In this document: positions 7,287-15,709 of the stretch, piece after piece | Layout of the letters: each line of letters begins with the position of its first letter | How positions within the stretch are numbered: the first letter of the stretch is position 1 | DNA from: CAYSLA01 sp964431685 | Lineage (GTDB): Bacteria > Armatimonadota > UBA5829 | Direction of reading: 5' to 3' | Length of the DNA stretch: 29,311 nt | Assembly: GCA_964431685.1 (NCBI GenBank) | Contig: CAYSLA010000024.1 | Span: 1 to 29,311, forward strand | Position numbers and translations under genes: made by a program | Notes under the pieces: model-generated | Databases searched by the model: none | The model's input: the letters and a program-made list of their open reading frames with translations, nothing else | Told to the model about the DNA's origin: nothing

Positions 7287-8110
7287 ACAGGCTGCAACTG
7301 ACTTGTTCGGAACCGAAGCGGAGACAGTCCCTCCCTGGACCGGAACAACCGGGAGAAGTACTGGGAGGAACCGAAACCGCACGACCCCGCAATTGCGGAC
7401 ACAGGCAACGTCGAGTACCGCAGCAGTTCCTTGGCCTGATGGAGACGCGTTCGGACGACCATCTCTATCGGACTGCAGCCCACAGTCTGTCTGAAGACCG
7501 CGGCGAAGTGGCTCGGTGATATGCCTACCATTTCTGCCAGACTCTCGACGGTAACCGGTTCGGCATAGTGGCGCGCAATATGGTTTACGGCCTGATGACA
7601 CCTCATCGCAGTATCGCTCCTCGGGACGCCATCGCGGACGGCAAGCTCGCTCTGCCTCTGAAGAATGACCAGCATCTCCGCCAGTCTCAGACGCGTGAGT
7701 GGGGAATTGCCCTCCACTGCAAAACTCGACGACAGCCTCTCCATACACGGAACCAGCGTGCCTGGGGTGGTGCATCGGCTCACGGTGGCTATCCGAGGGA
7801 TCAGATCATCGCCCGATGTGCGCGTAACTGCGAAGGTGATCTCGAATAGTTCGTAGAGCGTCTCGTCGTCACCAATTGACGCGTGAACCTGGAAAGGCCG
7901 TGAAAACATCGTGTCTGCCGGACCGAGTTCGTAGGTGATTCCGTCCACGTACACTGTCCCGCTGCCGGAGACGATATATGCGAACTGGAACTGATCTGAA
8001 TGCGAGTGAGGAGGGCCATACAATGCAGACCTGACAATGTAGTGGTCAGCCCTGATGATCTCCAGATTGCCAATGACACCAAAGAACTCAGACCATCCGC
8101 TATCAGTCAT
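7217..8110 (-). CDS. AraC-family transcriptional regulator with cupin-like sensor domain
   Basis: A 297-residue protein. The chosen ATG (8110) has GGAGG at a 7-base spacing; the frame extends to a GTG at 8140 with no good site. The N-terminal 150 or so residues form a cupin-like sensor (HSHSDQFQFAYIVSGSGTVYVDG), usual for sugar-responsive AraC proteins. The C-terminal 100 hold two helix-turn-helix motifs: VESLAEMVGISPSHFAAVFR and VSAIAGSCGFGSSQYFSRLFR. It probably binds DNA between itself and the divergent aminotransferase gene, and may also control the minus-strand catabolic operon; both targets are inferred. The last 23 residues (from VSFRPQGEPEPSS onward) are encoded by the palindromic repeat at 7216-7286 and look unlike a normal AraC tail. 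Confidence 0.88.
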   Translation of the reverse strand: MTDSGWSEFFGVIGNLEIIRADHYIVRSALYGPPHSHSDQFQFAYIVSGSGTVYVDGITYELGPADTMFSRPFQVHASIGDDETLYELFEITFAVTRTSGDDLIPRIATVSRCTTPGTLVPCMERLSSSFAVEGNSPLTRLRLAEMLVILQRQSELAVRDGVPRSDTAMRCHQAVNHIARHYAEPVTVESLAEMVGISPSHFAAVFRQTVGCSPIEMVVRTRLHQAKELLRYSTLPVSAIAGSCGFGSSQYFSRLFRSREGLSPLRFRTSQLQPVSFRPQGEPEPSSESRDSSRWSE

Positions 8111-8157
8111 CGCACGCCTCCAAGCCTCTCTCCGGACCACGCAAGCCTATTTGCAGA

Positions 8158-8192
8158 ATTATACAACAGATGGCTGCTGTTTGCCACAGCAG
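8158..8192 (-). promoter_or_regulatory. Promoter and inverted-repeat operator candidate for the AraC-type gene
   Basis: On the minus strand a perfect TATAAT (-10) lies at 8163-8158, with weak -35 matches around 8187-8181. A 7-base inverted repeat CTGCTGT-TTGCC-ACAGCAG (8174-8192) overlaps the -35 region, a position suited to autoregulation. Confidence 0.45.
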
Positions 8193-8250
8193 AACGTCCG
8201 TCGAGCGTCGACAATAATAGCATAGTGCAATAAACGCACAGAATTGTCTA

Positions 8251-8279
8251 TTGCCAAACGAATCGAGAGGTGCTATCAT
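8251..8279 (+). promoter_or_regulatory. Sigma-70-like promoter for the DegT-type aminotransferase
   Basis: TTGCCA (8251-8256), a 17-base spacer and TATCAT (8274-8279). The expected transcript start is about 25 bases before the coding start, just ahead of the ribosome-binding site AGGAGG at 8299-8304. Confidence 0.5.
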
Positions 8280-8310
8280 CCATAAAGACTAGTTTCACAG
8301 GAGGCAGTTG

Positions 8311-9558
8311 ATGTCGGACACGATGGAAAGAGCAAAATTTGGCGCGGCGGCTGTTGCGGATCTCAGGGGGCTGCTGCCCAACCCGTTCCCAAGAACGATG
8401 GGGCCCAACACGATGAAGTATCTGCAAGAGGTCGTGGACAGCGGTCTCAACAGCGATATGATCGCCAGATTCGAGAGCGCGTTCGCTGAAGCTCACGGAG
8501 TAAAACACTGCATAGCTACGCCCGGCTGCACTCCGGCGCTCCAGGTGTTGGCGGCGGCTATGAACTTCGCTCCTGGCGACGAAATCATAGTGAGCCCAAT
8601 CACAGACTATGGAACACTGACCGGCCTGCTTGTCGAAAACTACATACCGGTGTTCGCGGATACCGCGCCGGGAACCGTGAACGTGAGCGCTGAGACCATC
8701 GAACCATGCATTACGGATCGCACACGAGCGATTCTTGTGGTTCACAAGACCGGCCTGATAAACGATATGGACGCCATCAACGCCCTGGCGGCAAAACACA
8801 ACCTCATCGTTTACGAAGATACCTGCCAGGCCGTCTTTGGGGAGTATAAGGGCCGACTCGCGGGCACTCTCGCTCACGCCTCCGGGTATTCTTTTGACTC
8901 GGAAAAGACTATGGGCTCCGATATAGGCGGATGTGTACTCACAAACGATGATGAACTCGCCGAGAAAGCGCGGTTTATGGGACACAGCAGGGGCGGAGTC
9001 AATCTGCCAGGCTATGGCAGAACTCATACAGCGAGAGGATATGCGCTTCGAATGCCTTACTGCACCGCGGCCGTGACGCTCGCCCAGCTTGAGATTATCC
9101 GGCCGAATGTGGCGCAGCGCGACAAGATGGCAAGGCTTCTGACCTGTCTAATCGCGGATATCCCTGGGATCGTGCCTCTGCCCATCCCGGACTACGTAAA
9201 CGTCTATTCGTGCTGGATGTTCGGTTTCAGCATCGACCCAACGCAGTTCAATTGTACTGCCGCGCAGTTTGCTGATGAGATTGCGGAAGAGGGTATATCC
9301 GGAGCTGGCCTGGGGCGCTACTACCTGATGCCGGAAGCGCTGCATTTCCTGCGAGAAAAAGCACGGAACCAGGAGTATCCGTACTCTCTGCCTCCGGCGT
9401 CTCGCCCACACGTCTACGACGAAAACACGTGCCCGACAGCATACGAGTTTCTGAAGAACTTCATTCGCTGGTCGACATTCTGCGAGAAATACACCGAGCA
9501 GCACTGCGAAATCGCTGCCGAGATCATATCAAGAGTCGCGCAACGCCACAGGCTATAA
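8311..9558 (+). CDS. DegT/DnrJ/EryC1/StrS-family PLP-dependent aminotransferase
   Basis: A 415-residue protein, normal length for the family. The ATG at 8311 follows AGGAGG by 6 bases; a TTG just upstream is not needed. Fold-type-I PLP features are in order: LNSDMIARFESAFAEAHGVK near the N-terminus, the cofactor Asp region VYEDTCQA (about residues 167-174), and the Schiff-base Lys in SFDSEKTMGSDIGGCVLTND (Lys about 199). It is followed by RMPYCTAAVTLAQLE, the family's substrate-site helix. These enzymes aminate nucleotide-linked keto-sugars or oxidise amino-cyclitols. No other sugar-nucleotide gene is nearby, so the substrate is open. It is divergent from the AraC-type regulator, which probably controls it. 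Confidence 0.9.
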   Translation: MSDTMERAKFGAAAVADLRGLLPNPFPRTMGPNTMKYLQEVVDSGLNSDMIARFESAFAEAHGVKHCIATPGCTPALQVLAAAMNFAPGDEIIVSPITDYGTLTGLLVENYIPVFADTAPGTVNVSAETIEPCITDRTRAILVVHKTGLINDMDAINALAAKHNLIVYEDTCQAVFGEYKGRLAGTLAHASGYSFDSEKTMGSDIGGCVLTNDDELAEKARFMGHSRGGVNLPGYGRTHTARGYALRMPYCTAAVTLAQLEIIRPNVAQRDKMARLLTCLIADIPGIVPLPIPDYVNVYSCWMFGFSIDPTQFNCTAAQFADEIAEEGISGAGLGRYYLMPEALHFLREKARNQEYPYSLPPASRPHVYDENTCPTAYEFLKNFIRWSTFCEKYTEQHCEIAAEIISRVAQRHRL

Positions 9559-9646
9559 GTGTTCGATAACTTGATCTAATGGGGCTTCGGCTTCGCCGGC
9601 TTCGGGAAGTGAAGCACTCCACGGAGCCGGGATCTCAGAGCCTTCA

Positions 9647-9675
9647 ATGGGGTGTGATTTGAAATCGCGCCCCAT
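9647..9675. terminator. Strong hairpin after the aminotransferase gene (possible terminator)
   Basis: ATGGGGTGTGATTT (9647-9660) pairs with AAATCGCGCCCCAT (9662-9675) through 14 pairs including two G-U wobbles. There is no T tract, so it may be a Rho-assisted terminator or an mRNA-end stabiliser between convergent genes. Confidence 0.45.
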
Positions 9676-9753
9676 CGTGGCTGACTAGATTCCGATTCCC
9701 TGGACCCTCACCGGCTCCTCTCGAAAAGCCAAGTGGCCAATATACACCAAATT

Positions 9754-9820
9754 CGTTGTTTCGGGGTTTCGGATTGCGCTGTGCTGCCAGGTTTGATGAG
9801 TCCAGAATCCCGAAACAACG
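9754..9820. repeat. Palindromic repeat with GTTTCGGG...CCCGAAAC ends
   Basis: CGTTGTTTCGGGGTTTC at the left is inverted as AGAATCCCGAAACAACG at the right, with about 35 unrelated bases between. The ends match those of the two repeats at 29056-29306, so this is a third, diverged member of that family. Confidence 0.6.
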
Positions 9821-9841
9821 CAATCGTACTGGCTGTGCAGG

Positions 9842-10693
9842 CTACTGCGCGCCGCGGTTGCCTCCGCGATTTCCGCGGTCGCGATTGCCGGCGCGGTCAC
9901 CCCAACCGCCCGGAGGGCCGCCTTCCGGCCTGCCGCCCTGCTCGCGCAAGGATCGCATGGCGTCCTGCATCACCTGCCGGTACTGCGGATCCTGCATAAG
10001 AGCGCGCTGAGCGGCCATCTGGTCGAACATCAACTGCCGCCAGGCGTTGGGGTCCATATCCATCATGTTCTTCATCTGACCCTGCAAAGCTACAACCCTG
10101 TCTTCCGAGCTCATCCCAGCAAGCAACTGCCATCGCTGATTCTCCAGAGCCAGCAACTGAGACTCAGGCCCGTCATCTTTCTTCACTTCGCCGGAGTCGG
10201 CCGCTTTCGGTTTCGATATGAGGTAGACCACTGTCATCCCCAGCTTGTCTGGGTCGATGACGGGTTCGGACAGGTCCTGCTCAACGAAGACTTTAGCCTT
10301 ACCGGTGGAATCGCAGACAACTGTGGAGCCGCCAGCAAGAGAGTTCACCGCGGCTGCCCGCAACTTGATTTCAGCGACGGTAGGCCGCTTGTCCGGCTCC
10401 GGAGTGGGAACGTAGAGCTTCTGCCAGACCAGATTGTTCACTCCGGTAAGCGTGTTCAGAAGCTTCTCGAGTTCCATCGACGTAAACTGCCCAGTCACGG
10501 TGGTCTTGACATCGTGATCGCAAACTATCTGCACGCCGGCCTGCTTACTAATCTCAGCCATTGCGTCCACGAGCGGCATGTCTTTGGCCTCCAACGAGAC
10601 TCTTGGGGCGTCGGCTGTCAGACCTGCGCAAGCGAGAGAAGCAAGCAATATGACAGTGACAATAATGACCGTGAACTTCATTTTATTCCACAT
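9842..10693 (-). CDS. Exported STN-domain (secretin/TonB short N-terminal-like) protein with Gly/Arg-rich tail
   Basis: A 283-residue protein; ATG at 10693 with GAGGAAGGG upstream. The longer frame to 10945 lacks support. It has a signal peptide (KFTVIIVTVILLASLACAG). An STN-like domain follows at about residues 30-95: VSLEAKDMPLVDAMAEISKQ, then VCDHDVKTTVTGQF and a LLNTLTG strand-helix. A segment of about 100 residues of unknown fold, a Met/Gln-rich helix (about 190-250) and a Gly/Arg/Asn-rich tail (GNRDRGNRGGNRG) complete it. STN domains occur in secretins and TonB receptors, but no pore domain is present, so this may be a free periplasmic module. It is divergent from the CstR-like operon. 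The function is unknown. Confidence 0.75.
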   Translation of the reverse strand: MWNKMKFTVIIVTVILLASLACAGLTADAPRVSLEAKDMPLVDAMAEISKQAGVQIVCDHDVKTTVTGQFTSMELEKLLNTLTGVNNLVWQKLYVPTPEPDKRPTVAEIKLRAAAVNSLAGGSTVVCDSTGKAKVFVEQDLSEPVIDPDKLGMTVVYLISKPKAADSGEVKKDDGPESQLLALENQRWQLLAGMSSEDRVVALQGQMKNMMDMDPNAWRQLMFDQMAAQRALMQDPQYRQVMQDAMRSLREQGGRPEGGPPGGWGDRAGNRDRGNRGGNRGAQ

Positions 10694-10849
10694 GTTTCCC
10701 TTCCTCGGTTGAGACGAGTTTGAGCGACTGCAAAGCCGCCAATAGTTGTTAGACGCAGAAATCGTCCACCTGGTTACACTGCCGGGACGTCCATTTTTGT
10801 GCGTTGGTCTTTCTCTCGATAGTTGGCCGTTTCTTCTCGAAAAGTAAGT

Positions 10850-10878
10850 TTGACAACGAAGACACTGTGGAATATAAT
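10850..10878 (+). promoter_or_regulatory. Near-consensus sigma-70 promoter of the CstR-like/RND operon
   Basis: TTGACA (10850-10855), a 17-base spacer and TATAAT (10873-10878): both hexamers and the spacing are ideal. Such a strong promoter is typical of genes held off by a repressor, and an operator lies immediately downstream. Confidence 0.88.
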
Positions 10879-10885
10879 ATATACC

Positions 10886-10902
10886 ATACCCTGGTAGGGT
10901 AT
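10886..10902. promoter_or_regulatory. CsoR/CstR-family operator candidate
   Basis: ATACCCT-GGT-AGGGTAT, a perfect 7-base inverted repeat with G/C tracts flanked by A/T, the style of operator bound by CsoR-family tetramers. It covers the expected transcript start 7 bases after the -10 box and precedes the repressor's own start by 15 bases, so autorepression is likely. Confidence 0.8.
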
Positions 10903-10917
10903 CAAGGTTGGTCATAA

Positions 10918-11208
10918 ATGCAGGACAAATCAGAATTGATCGCAAGGCTGCACAGGGTCGAAGGACAAATCCGCGGTATATCTAAGATGATCAGTGAAGA
11001 ACGCGATTGTTCTGAAGTTATCAGGCAGGTGGTGGCCGCCAGCCGTGCGCTGGACAGTGTCGGGTTTTTGATCACCGCCAGCTCCCTGAATGAATGCGTC
11101 AGCCGAAGTGCGGCAGCGGGCGGGCAGCCCGAAGCGATTCCCGGTGACGTGGTGAAGATGGTGTTCGCCGCTGCCAGGACAGGAAACTCCGAGGCAGTCG
11201 GCGAATAG
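10918..11208 (+). CDS. CsoR-family repressor with a CstR-like two-cysteine sensor site
   Basis: A 96-residue all-helical repressor with the CsoR-family opening LIARLHRVEGQIRGISKMI. Cys31 (ERDCSEV) and Cys60 (SSLNECV) are both present and at the numbers seen in Staphylococcus CstR. The His that copper-sensing CsoR places four residues before the second Cys is Ser56 here. Known CstR proteins respond to persulfide by Cys-Cys cross-linking rather than to copper, so a reactive-sulfur sensor is the best guess. A metal sensor is not excluded, because the C-terminal 35 residues are diverged. It is first in an operon with DUF2892 and RND genes and should repress it through the palindrome at 10886-10902. 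Confidence 0.88.
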   Translation: MQDKSELIARLHRVEGQIRGISKMISEERDCSEVIRQVVAASRALDSVGFLITASSLNECVSRSAAAGGQPEAIPGDVVKMVFAAARTGNSEAVGE

Positions 11209-11278
11209 AGAAGCTACAATGATGTTTTCGCTTGACCTCGTGCAAGCGACTAGATCACATTACAAAGAGGGTGAGAAT

Positions 11279-11467
11279 ATGACGGTAGACAGATACATAA
11301 GACTGATTGCAGGTGTGTTCATAATGGCAAGCGCGGCGCTGGCTCATTGGGTCAACCCTAACTGGCTATTCTTCACGGCATTTGTGGGCCTAAACCTTTT
11401 CCAGTCAGCTTTTACAGACTGGTGCCCAATGATGGGCATACTGCGCAAGTTCGGAGTGCGAGGGTGA
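11279..11467 (+). CDS. DUF2892 (YgaP-like) small membrane protein
   Basis: A 62-residue inner-membrane protein starting at ATG 11279 after GAGGGTGAG; a longer frame from 11219 has no better site. The sequence TVDRYIRLIAGVFIMASAAL opens the DUF2892 family. Two hydrophobic helices (about 7-24 and 28-45) flank the Pro-Asn-Trp turn, and FTDWCPMMGILRKFG ends it, carrying the family's C-P pair. The same domain forms the membrane part of the rhodanese YgaP, so its place beside a CstR-like gene supports a reactive-sulfur link. It lies between the repressor and the efflux genes on the same strand. Confidence 0.85.
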   Translation: MTVDRYIRLIAGVFIMASAALAHWVNPNWLFFTAFVGLNLFQSAFTDWCPMMGILRKFGVRG

Positions 11468-11515
11468 TCAACCGGCCTTGGAACGAAGATACTGACGTGG
11501 CAAGGAGTTGAGGAT

Positions 11516-12973
11516 ATGATCAGGAACAAGAAAAGAAGTCTGAGACCTTGGTTGGCAGCGGCCTTTGTTGTAGTAGCGCTCGCGCTGGGATTCTGGCTTG
11601 TGGGCAGAGGCAGTCATCACGCGGACAGTCCTGCGGAGAAAACGGAAACGATATCTGTCCAGACCATAACGGCTACCAGTCAGAGGGTTCCTGATGAGAT
11701 ATGGGCCTCGGGTAGCGTTGCGCCCGTGTTTCAGGCTCGGCTTGCCCCTCGAATCATGAGCACGGTAACAGCGGTGCTTGTGAAGGAGGGTGACCGCGTT
11801 CGCACAGGACAAGTGCTGGTCCGTCTGGAGGCAAAAGACCTCGCCGCGCAGTTGGCATCGTCCGGCGCAGCGTTAAGCAGCGCTGAGTCAATGCGTGCAA
11901 AGGCCGCCACGGCCGTGGAACTACAAACGGCGCAGACAAAGGCCAGCATTGCCAATGCCGAGTCAGCTCTTCAGATCGCTCGTCAACACTTGTCCGTGAT
12001 CAAGGAAGGTCCGCGTCGCCAGGAAAAGACGCAGGCAATGCTCGCCGTTGCGCAGGCAGAGGCGCAGTTCAAGAACTCCGAATCCGAGCTTGCAAGGATG
12101 GCACGACTGTACGATCAGGGTGCCGTCGCAAAGCAGAGCCTCGAAGCTGCGCAGACTCAACACGATGTGGCCAAAGCTCAACTCGGCATAGCGAAGCAGC
12201 ACGCAGAAATCTCCGAAGAGGGTAGTAGAACTCAGGACATACACGCCGCCGAAGAAAGCGTGAGACAGGCCGAACAGAACCTCAGGCTGGCGAAGTCGGC
12301 TGCCATCCAGGATAAGATGGCGAGACGAGAAGCTCAGACCGCGGCGTCAATGGTCGCACAGGCAAGTGCCGGACGAAAAGCGGCTTCTGTGACTCTTGGA
12401 TATGCTACACTGGTTGCCCCGATCTCCGGTGTGGTGTCGGCACGATACGTCGATCCCGGCGATACCGCCTCTCCCGGAATGCCTGTGCTGATCATCGAGG
12501 ACGACTCCGCCTACAGACTCGAGGCAACTGCCGCTGTTCAGAACGCCGGCGAGATTACCGCAGGGATGACTGTAAGACTGGAACTGGGGACTGATAAGCG
12601 CGCAGGAGAAGGCCGCATCGTAACGGTGTTCCCGGCCAGTGACCCGGCCAGTCACAAATTCCTCGTCAAGGTCGATGTACCCAAGTCGCTCAGGCCCGTA
12701 AGCGGCGAGTTTGGCAGAGTGTCTTTCCCAGTTGGCGACAAGAAGGGCATAATGATCCCTGAAAGAGCGCTGCACGTTCAGGACGGGATCACCAATGTCT
12801 ACGTCGCCGCGCGCGACAACCGTACTGACATGAGGATCGTACGTGTGGGCAGACGCTCAGCGGGCAAGGTTGAAGTGATCACGGGTCTGCAGCCCGGAGA
12901 CAGAGTGATTACCAGCTCATCGGCGCCCCTTGCCGACGACGTGCCGGTTCTGGTCGAGGAGAGCAAATTGTGA
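11516..12973 (+). CDS. RND efflux periplasmic adaptor subunit (HlyD/MFP family)
   Basis: A 485-residue protein; ATG 11516 follows AAGGAG at an 8-base spacing. It has one N-terminal membrane anchor (WLAAAFVVVALALGFWLVG, residues about 12-30). The first lipoyl-like half-motif follows (VTAVLVKEGDRVRTGQVLVR), then a long Ala/Gln/Glu-rich coiled coil (about 110-285), the second lipoyl half (LVAPISGVVSARYVDPGD), a beta-barrel and a membrane-proximal domain ending LQPGDRVITSSSAPL. It bridges the inner-membrane pump and an outer-membrane channel. The coiled coil is longer than in short adaptors. It overlaps the permease start by 4 bases (GTGA). No outer-membrane factor is encoded in the window. Confidence 0.9.
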   Translation: MIRNKKRSLRPWLAAAFVVVALALGFWLVGRGSHHADSPAEKTETISVQTITATSQRVPDEIWASGSVAPVFQARLAPRIMSTVTAVLVKEGDRVRTGQVLVRLEAKDLAAQLASSGAALSSAESMRAKAATAVELQTAQTKASIANAESALQIARQHLSVIKEGPRRQEKTQAMLAVAQAEAQFKNSESELARMARLYDQGAVAKQSLEAAQTQHDVAKAQLGIAKQHAEISEEGSRTQDIHAAEESVRQAEQNLRLAKSAAIQDKMARREAQTAASMVAQASAGRKAASVTLGYATLVAPISGVVSARYVDPGDTASPGMPVLIIEDDSAYRLEATAAVQNAGEITAGMTVRLELGTDKRAGEGRIVTVFPASDPASHKFLVKVDVPKSLRPVSGEFGRVSFPVGDKKGIMIPERALHVQDGITNVYVAARDNRTDMRIVRVGRRSAGKVEVITGLQPGDRVITSSSAPLADDVPVLVEESKL

Positions 12974-14742
12974 ATAAGCACCTGGGAATGGCCGGCAGCA
13001 TAGCGGCGTATTTCATAGACTCCAAACTCACCGTGCTCATCATTATATCCGCTGTTCTGCTCGGGGTGTTCGCCATTATCGTGACACCACGAGAGGAAGA
13101 ACCTCAGATCATTGTGCCGATGATCGACGTCTTTGTAGAGATGCCGGGAGCAAGCGCAAAAGAGGTGGAGCAGCGCGTCACGGCGCCGATGGAGAAACTA
13201 ATTAACGAGATTCCTGGAGTCGAATACGTCTACTCCACAAGCAGTCCGGGCAGTTCGATGGCGATTGTGCGCTTCTATGTGGGCCAGAATATCGAGAATA
13301 GCATAGTCAAAGTGTACAATAAACTCTACTCAAACTTTGACAAAGTGCCACCCGGCGCCAGCAATCCGATCGTCAAACCCCGCTCTATCGATGACGTTCC
13401 CGTGCTGGCACTCACGTTCTGGGGCAAGGACTATGACGCCTATCGGCTGCGCCAGCTTGTGGCCCGGATCAACGATCAGGTCAAGTCCGTAAAGGACGTT
13501 TCGGAGACGACCATTATCGGGGGGCGGCAACGCCAGATCAGGGTGACTCTGGATTCTCCGAAACTTGCTGCCTATAACCTCACTGCCGGTCACGTTCAGC
13601 AAGCCATATCGTCATCAAACCGCAACCTGCCCGCCGGAGCTTTGCAGAGCAGCAACAACGCAATCATTCTGGAATCGGGCCAGTTTCTGAATGGTGCGGA
13701 CGACGTTAGAAACGTAGTCGTCTCGGTGTCTGCCGGAATGCCGATTTATGTAGGTGATGTGGCCGAGGTCGAGGATGGGCCGGAAGACGCGAACAACTAT
13801 GTGGGGTTCTCTTTCGGCAAGAACGAACACGGCCGCAATGAGAGCTCGCTGGCCGGCCATTACCACGCAGTCACCCTCTCCGTCGCCAAACGCACCGGCA
13901 AGAATGCGATTGTAGTCTGTGACCACGTTGTAGAGAAAGTCGAGTCGCTGAGAGGCACGCTTATACCTTCGGATGTGCAATATACAGTCACGCGTAACTA
14001 TGGCGAGACGGCGAACGAGAAGTCTAATGAACTTCTGTTGCATATGATGATCGCGGTGGTGTCGGTTACGCTGCTGATAGCGTTTGCGTTGGGGAAGAAG
14101 GAATCGATTGTCGTCGCCATCGCGGTACCTGTCACCCTGGCACTCACTATTCTCGTGTTCTATCTGTATGGCTACACTCTCAACAGGATTACGCTCTTCG
14201 CGCTGATATTCTCCATTGGTATCCTGGTTGACGATGCGATTGTCGTCGTCGAGAACATAGTAAGGCACTTCCGGATGCCCGACAACAAGAACCGCAACTT
14301 GATGGAGGTTGCGACAGAGGCGGTGGACGAGGTTGGCAATCCGACGATCCTCGCCACGTTCGCGGTCATAGCCGCAATCCTGCCCTTGGCGTTCGTGGGC
14401 GGCTTGATGGGTCCTTACATGCGCCCGATTCCCGTAGGTGCAAGCGCGGCGATGGTCTTTTCGCTGCTCGTGGCGTTCGTGATCTCGCCCTGGGCCTCAT
14501 ATCGCATACTCAGGGGCGAGGCGTCGTCGCAAGGCGGCGGCGGGCACGAGGACGGGCAATCTTCCGCACAGGAAGGTTGGACAACCAGGTTCTACCGCAA
14601 GATGATGAACCCGCTGATCGCGAGCGGTGCCAATCGGTTCAAGTTCTTCGTGCTCCTTAGCAGTGCTTCTGTTCGCCGCGATCGCTCTACTGCCGCTGAA
14701 GCTCGTGGCAGTCAAGATGCTGCCCTTCGACAACAAGAATGA
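12970..14742 (+). CDS. RND permease, first open segment (TM1, first porter domain, TM2-6)
   Basis: A 590-codon frame from the GTG at 12970. Residues up to about 562 are genuine RND sequence, including the first periplasmic porter loop and the TM4 Asp pair. The last 28 or so (from SASVRRDRSTA onward) are out-of-frame readthrough after the shift near 14655. Confidence 0.8.
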   Translation: MNKHLGMAGSIAAYFIDSKLTVLIIISAVLLGVFAIIVTPREEEPQIIVPMIDVFVEMPGASAKEVEQRVTAPMEKLINEIPGVEYVYSTSSPGSSMAIVRFYVGQNIENSIVKVYNKLYSNFDKVPPGASNPIVKPRSIDDVPVLALTFWGKDYDAYRLRQLVARINDQVKSVKDVSETTIIGGRQRQIRVTLDSPKLAAYNLTAGHVQQAISSSNRNLPAGALQSSNNAIILESGQFLNGADDVRNVVVSVSAGMPIYVGDVAEVEDGPEDANNYVGFSFGKNEHGRNESSLAGHYHAVTLSVAKRTGKNAIVVCDHVVEKVESLRGTLIPSDVQYTVTRNYGETANEKSNELLLHMMIAVVSVTLLIAFALGKKESIVVAIAVPVTLALTILVFYLYGYTLNRITLFALIFSIGILVDDAIVVVENIVRHFRMPDNKNRNLMEVATEAVDEVGNPTILATFAVIAAILPLAFVGGLMGPYMRPIPVGASAAMVFSLLVAFVISPWASYRILRGEASSQGGGGHEDGQSSAQEGWTTRFYRKMMNPLIASGANRFKFFVLLSSASVRRDRSTAAEARGSQDAALRQQE

Positions 14743-15709
14743 GTTCCAGGTGATAATCGACATGCCTGAAGGCACTCCTCTGGAACAGACGGCCGCGGCA
14801 ACCAAGGCAATGGCCAACTACCTTCGCACGGTTCCCGAGGTCACTGACGTAGTGAGCTATGTTGGAACGGCCGGGCCATACAGCTTCAACGGCCTTGTGC
14901 GGCACTACTTCCTCCGACGCGGCTGCAACGTGTCAGATATACAGGTCAACCTGGTCGGCAAACACGAGCGCCACCGGCAAAGCCACGATATAGCCAAGGC
15001 TGTCAGACCCGCGATACAAAAGATCGCCGGACAGTTTGGGGCCAATGTCAAAGTGGCGGAGGTACCTCCTGGCCCGCCAGTGCTGCAGACCCTGGTCGCC
15101 GAAGTCTACGGCCCAGATGAAGAAACACGCCTGGACATAGCGCGAAGGGTCAAACGCGTCTTCGAGACCACGGAGTCGGTTACCGATAACAACTGGTATG
15201 TGGAGGATGATCAAGCCAAAATCCGCTTGATTCCGGACAAGGAGAAGGCCGCACTGTCCGGCATCAGCGCCGAGCAGATTGCACAACTTGTCTCGATGGC
15301 GACGCTGGGGTCTCACAGGGAACTGGCACATATCGTCGACGCGGCCGAGGATGTGCCGATATTCCTGAAGCTGCCCGACTCGCAGAGAAGCAGCATTCAC
15401 GACGCAGGGAGCATGCAGGTGATGAGTCCGGCCGGAAACTCGGTGCCGTTGGGCGAACTGGTGCGTGTCGAGAACACCATCGCGGACAAGAGCATCTACC
15501 ACAAGAACCGGCAAGCCGGTAGTCTACGTCACGGGCGATATGGCAGGCCGCCTGGAGAGCCCGGTATATGCCATCACCCAGATGAACCGCGCCATCGCCA
15601 GAATGGACACCCCACAGGGATACAAGATCGGAGTCATGACCACAAAGGCTCCGGACGACACCACAAAGGCTGCAATGAAATGGGACGGCGAGTGGCACAT
15701 AACTTATGA
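14627..15709 (+). CDS. RND permease, second open segment (TM7 and second porter domain)
   Basis: A frame whose in-register part begins near 14657 with LAVLLFAAIALLPLKLVAV (TM7). It continues through the second periplasmic loop (VLQTLVAEVYGPDEETRLDI) up to SIYHKN near 15508. The remaining C-terminal 65 or so residues are out of frame. There is no ribosome-binding site for separate translation. Confidence 0.6.
   Translation: MPIGSSSSCSLAVLLFAAIALLPLKLVAVKMLPFDNKNEFQVIIDMPEGTPLEQTAAATKAMANYLRTVPEVTDVVSYVGTAGPYSFNGLVRHYFLRRGCNVSDIQVNLVGKHERHRQSHDIAKAVRPAIQKIAGQFGANVKVAEVPPGPPVLQTLVAEVYGPDEETRLDIARRVKRVFETTESVTDNNWYVEDDQAKIRLIPDKEKAALSGISAEQIAQLVSMATLGSHRELAHIVDAAEDVPIFLKLPDSQRSSIHDAGSMQVMSPAGNSVPLGELVRVENTIADKSIYHKNRQAGSLRHGRYGRPPGEPGICHHPDEPRHRQNGHPTGIQDRSHDHKGSGRHHKGCNEMGRRVAHNL

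Noticed and set aside
13615..14268. A long minus-strand frame of 217 codons inside the RND gene
   Set aside because: It is antisense to highly conserved RND sequence, including the TM4 Asp motif, and has no recognisable domain.
14650..14665. Programmed +1 frameshift in the RND permease
   Set aside because: Three shifts in one gene with no shared slippery sequence or stimulatory element make a programmed mechanism unlikely.
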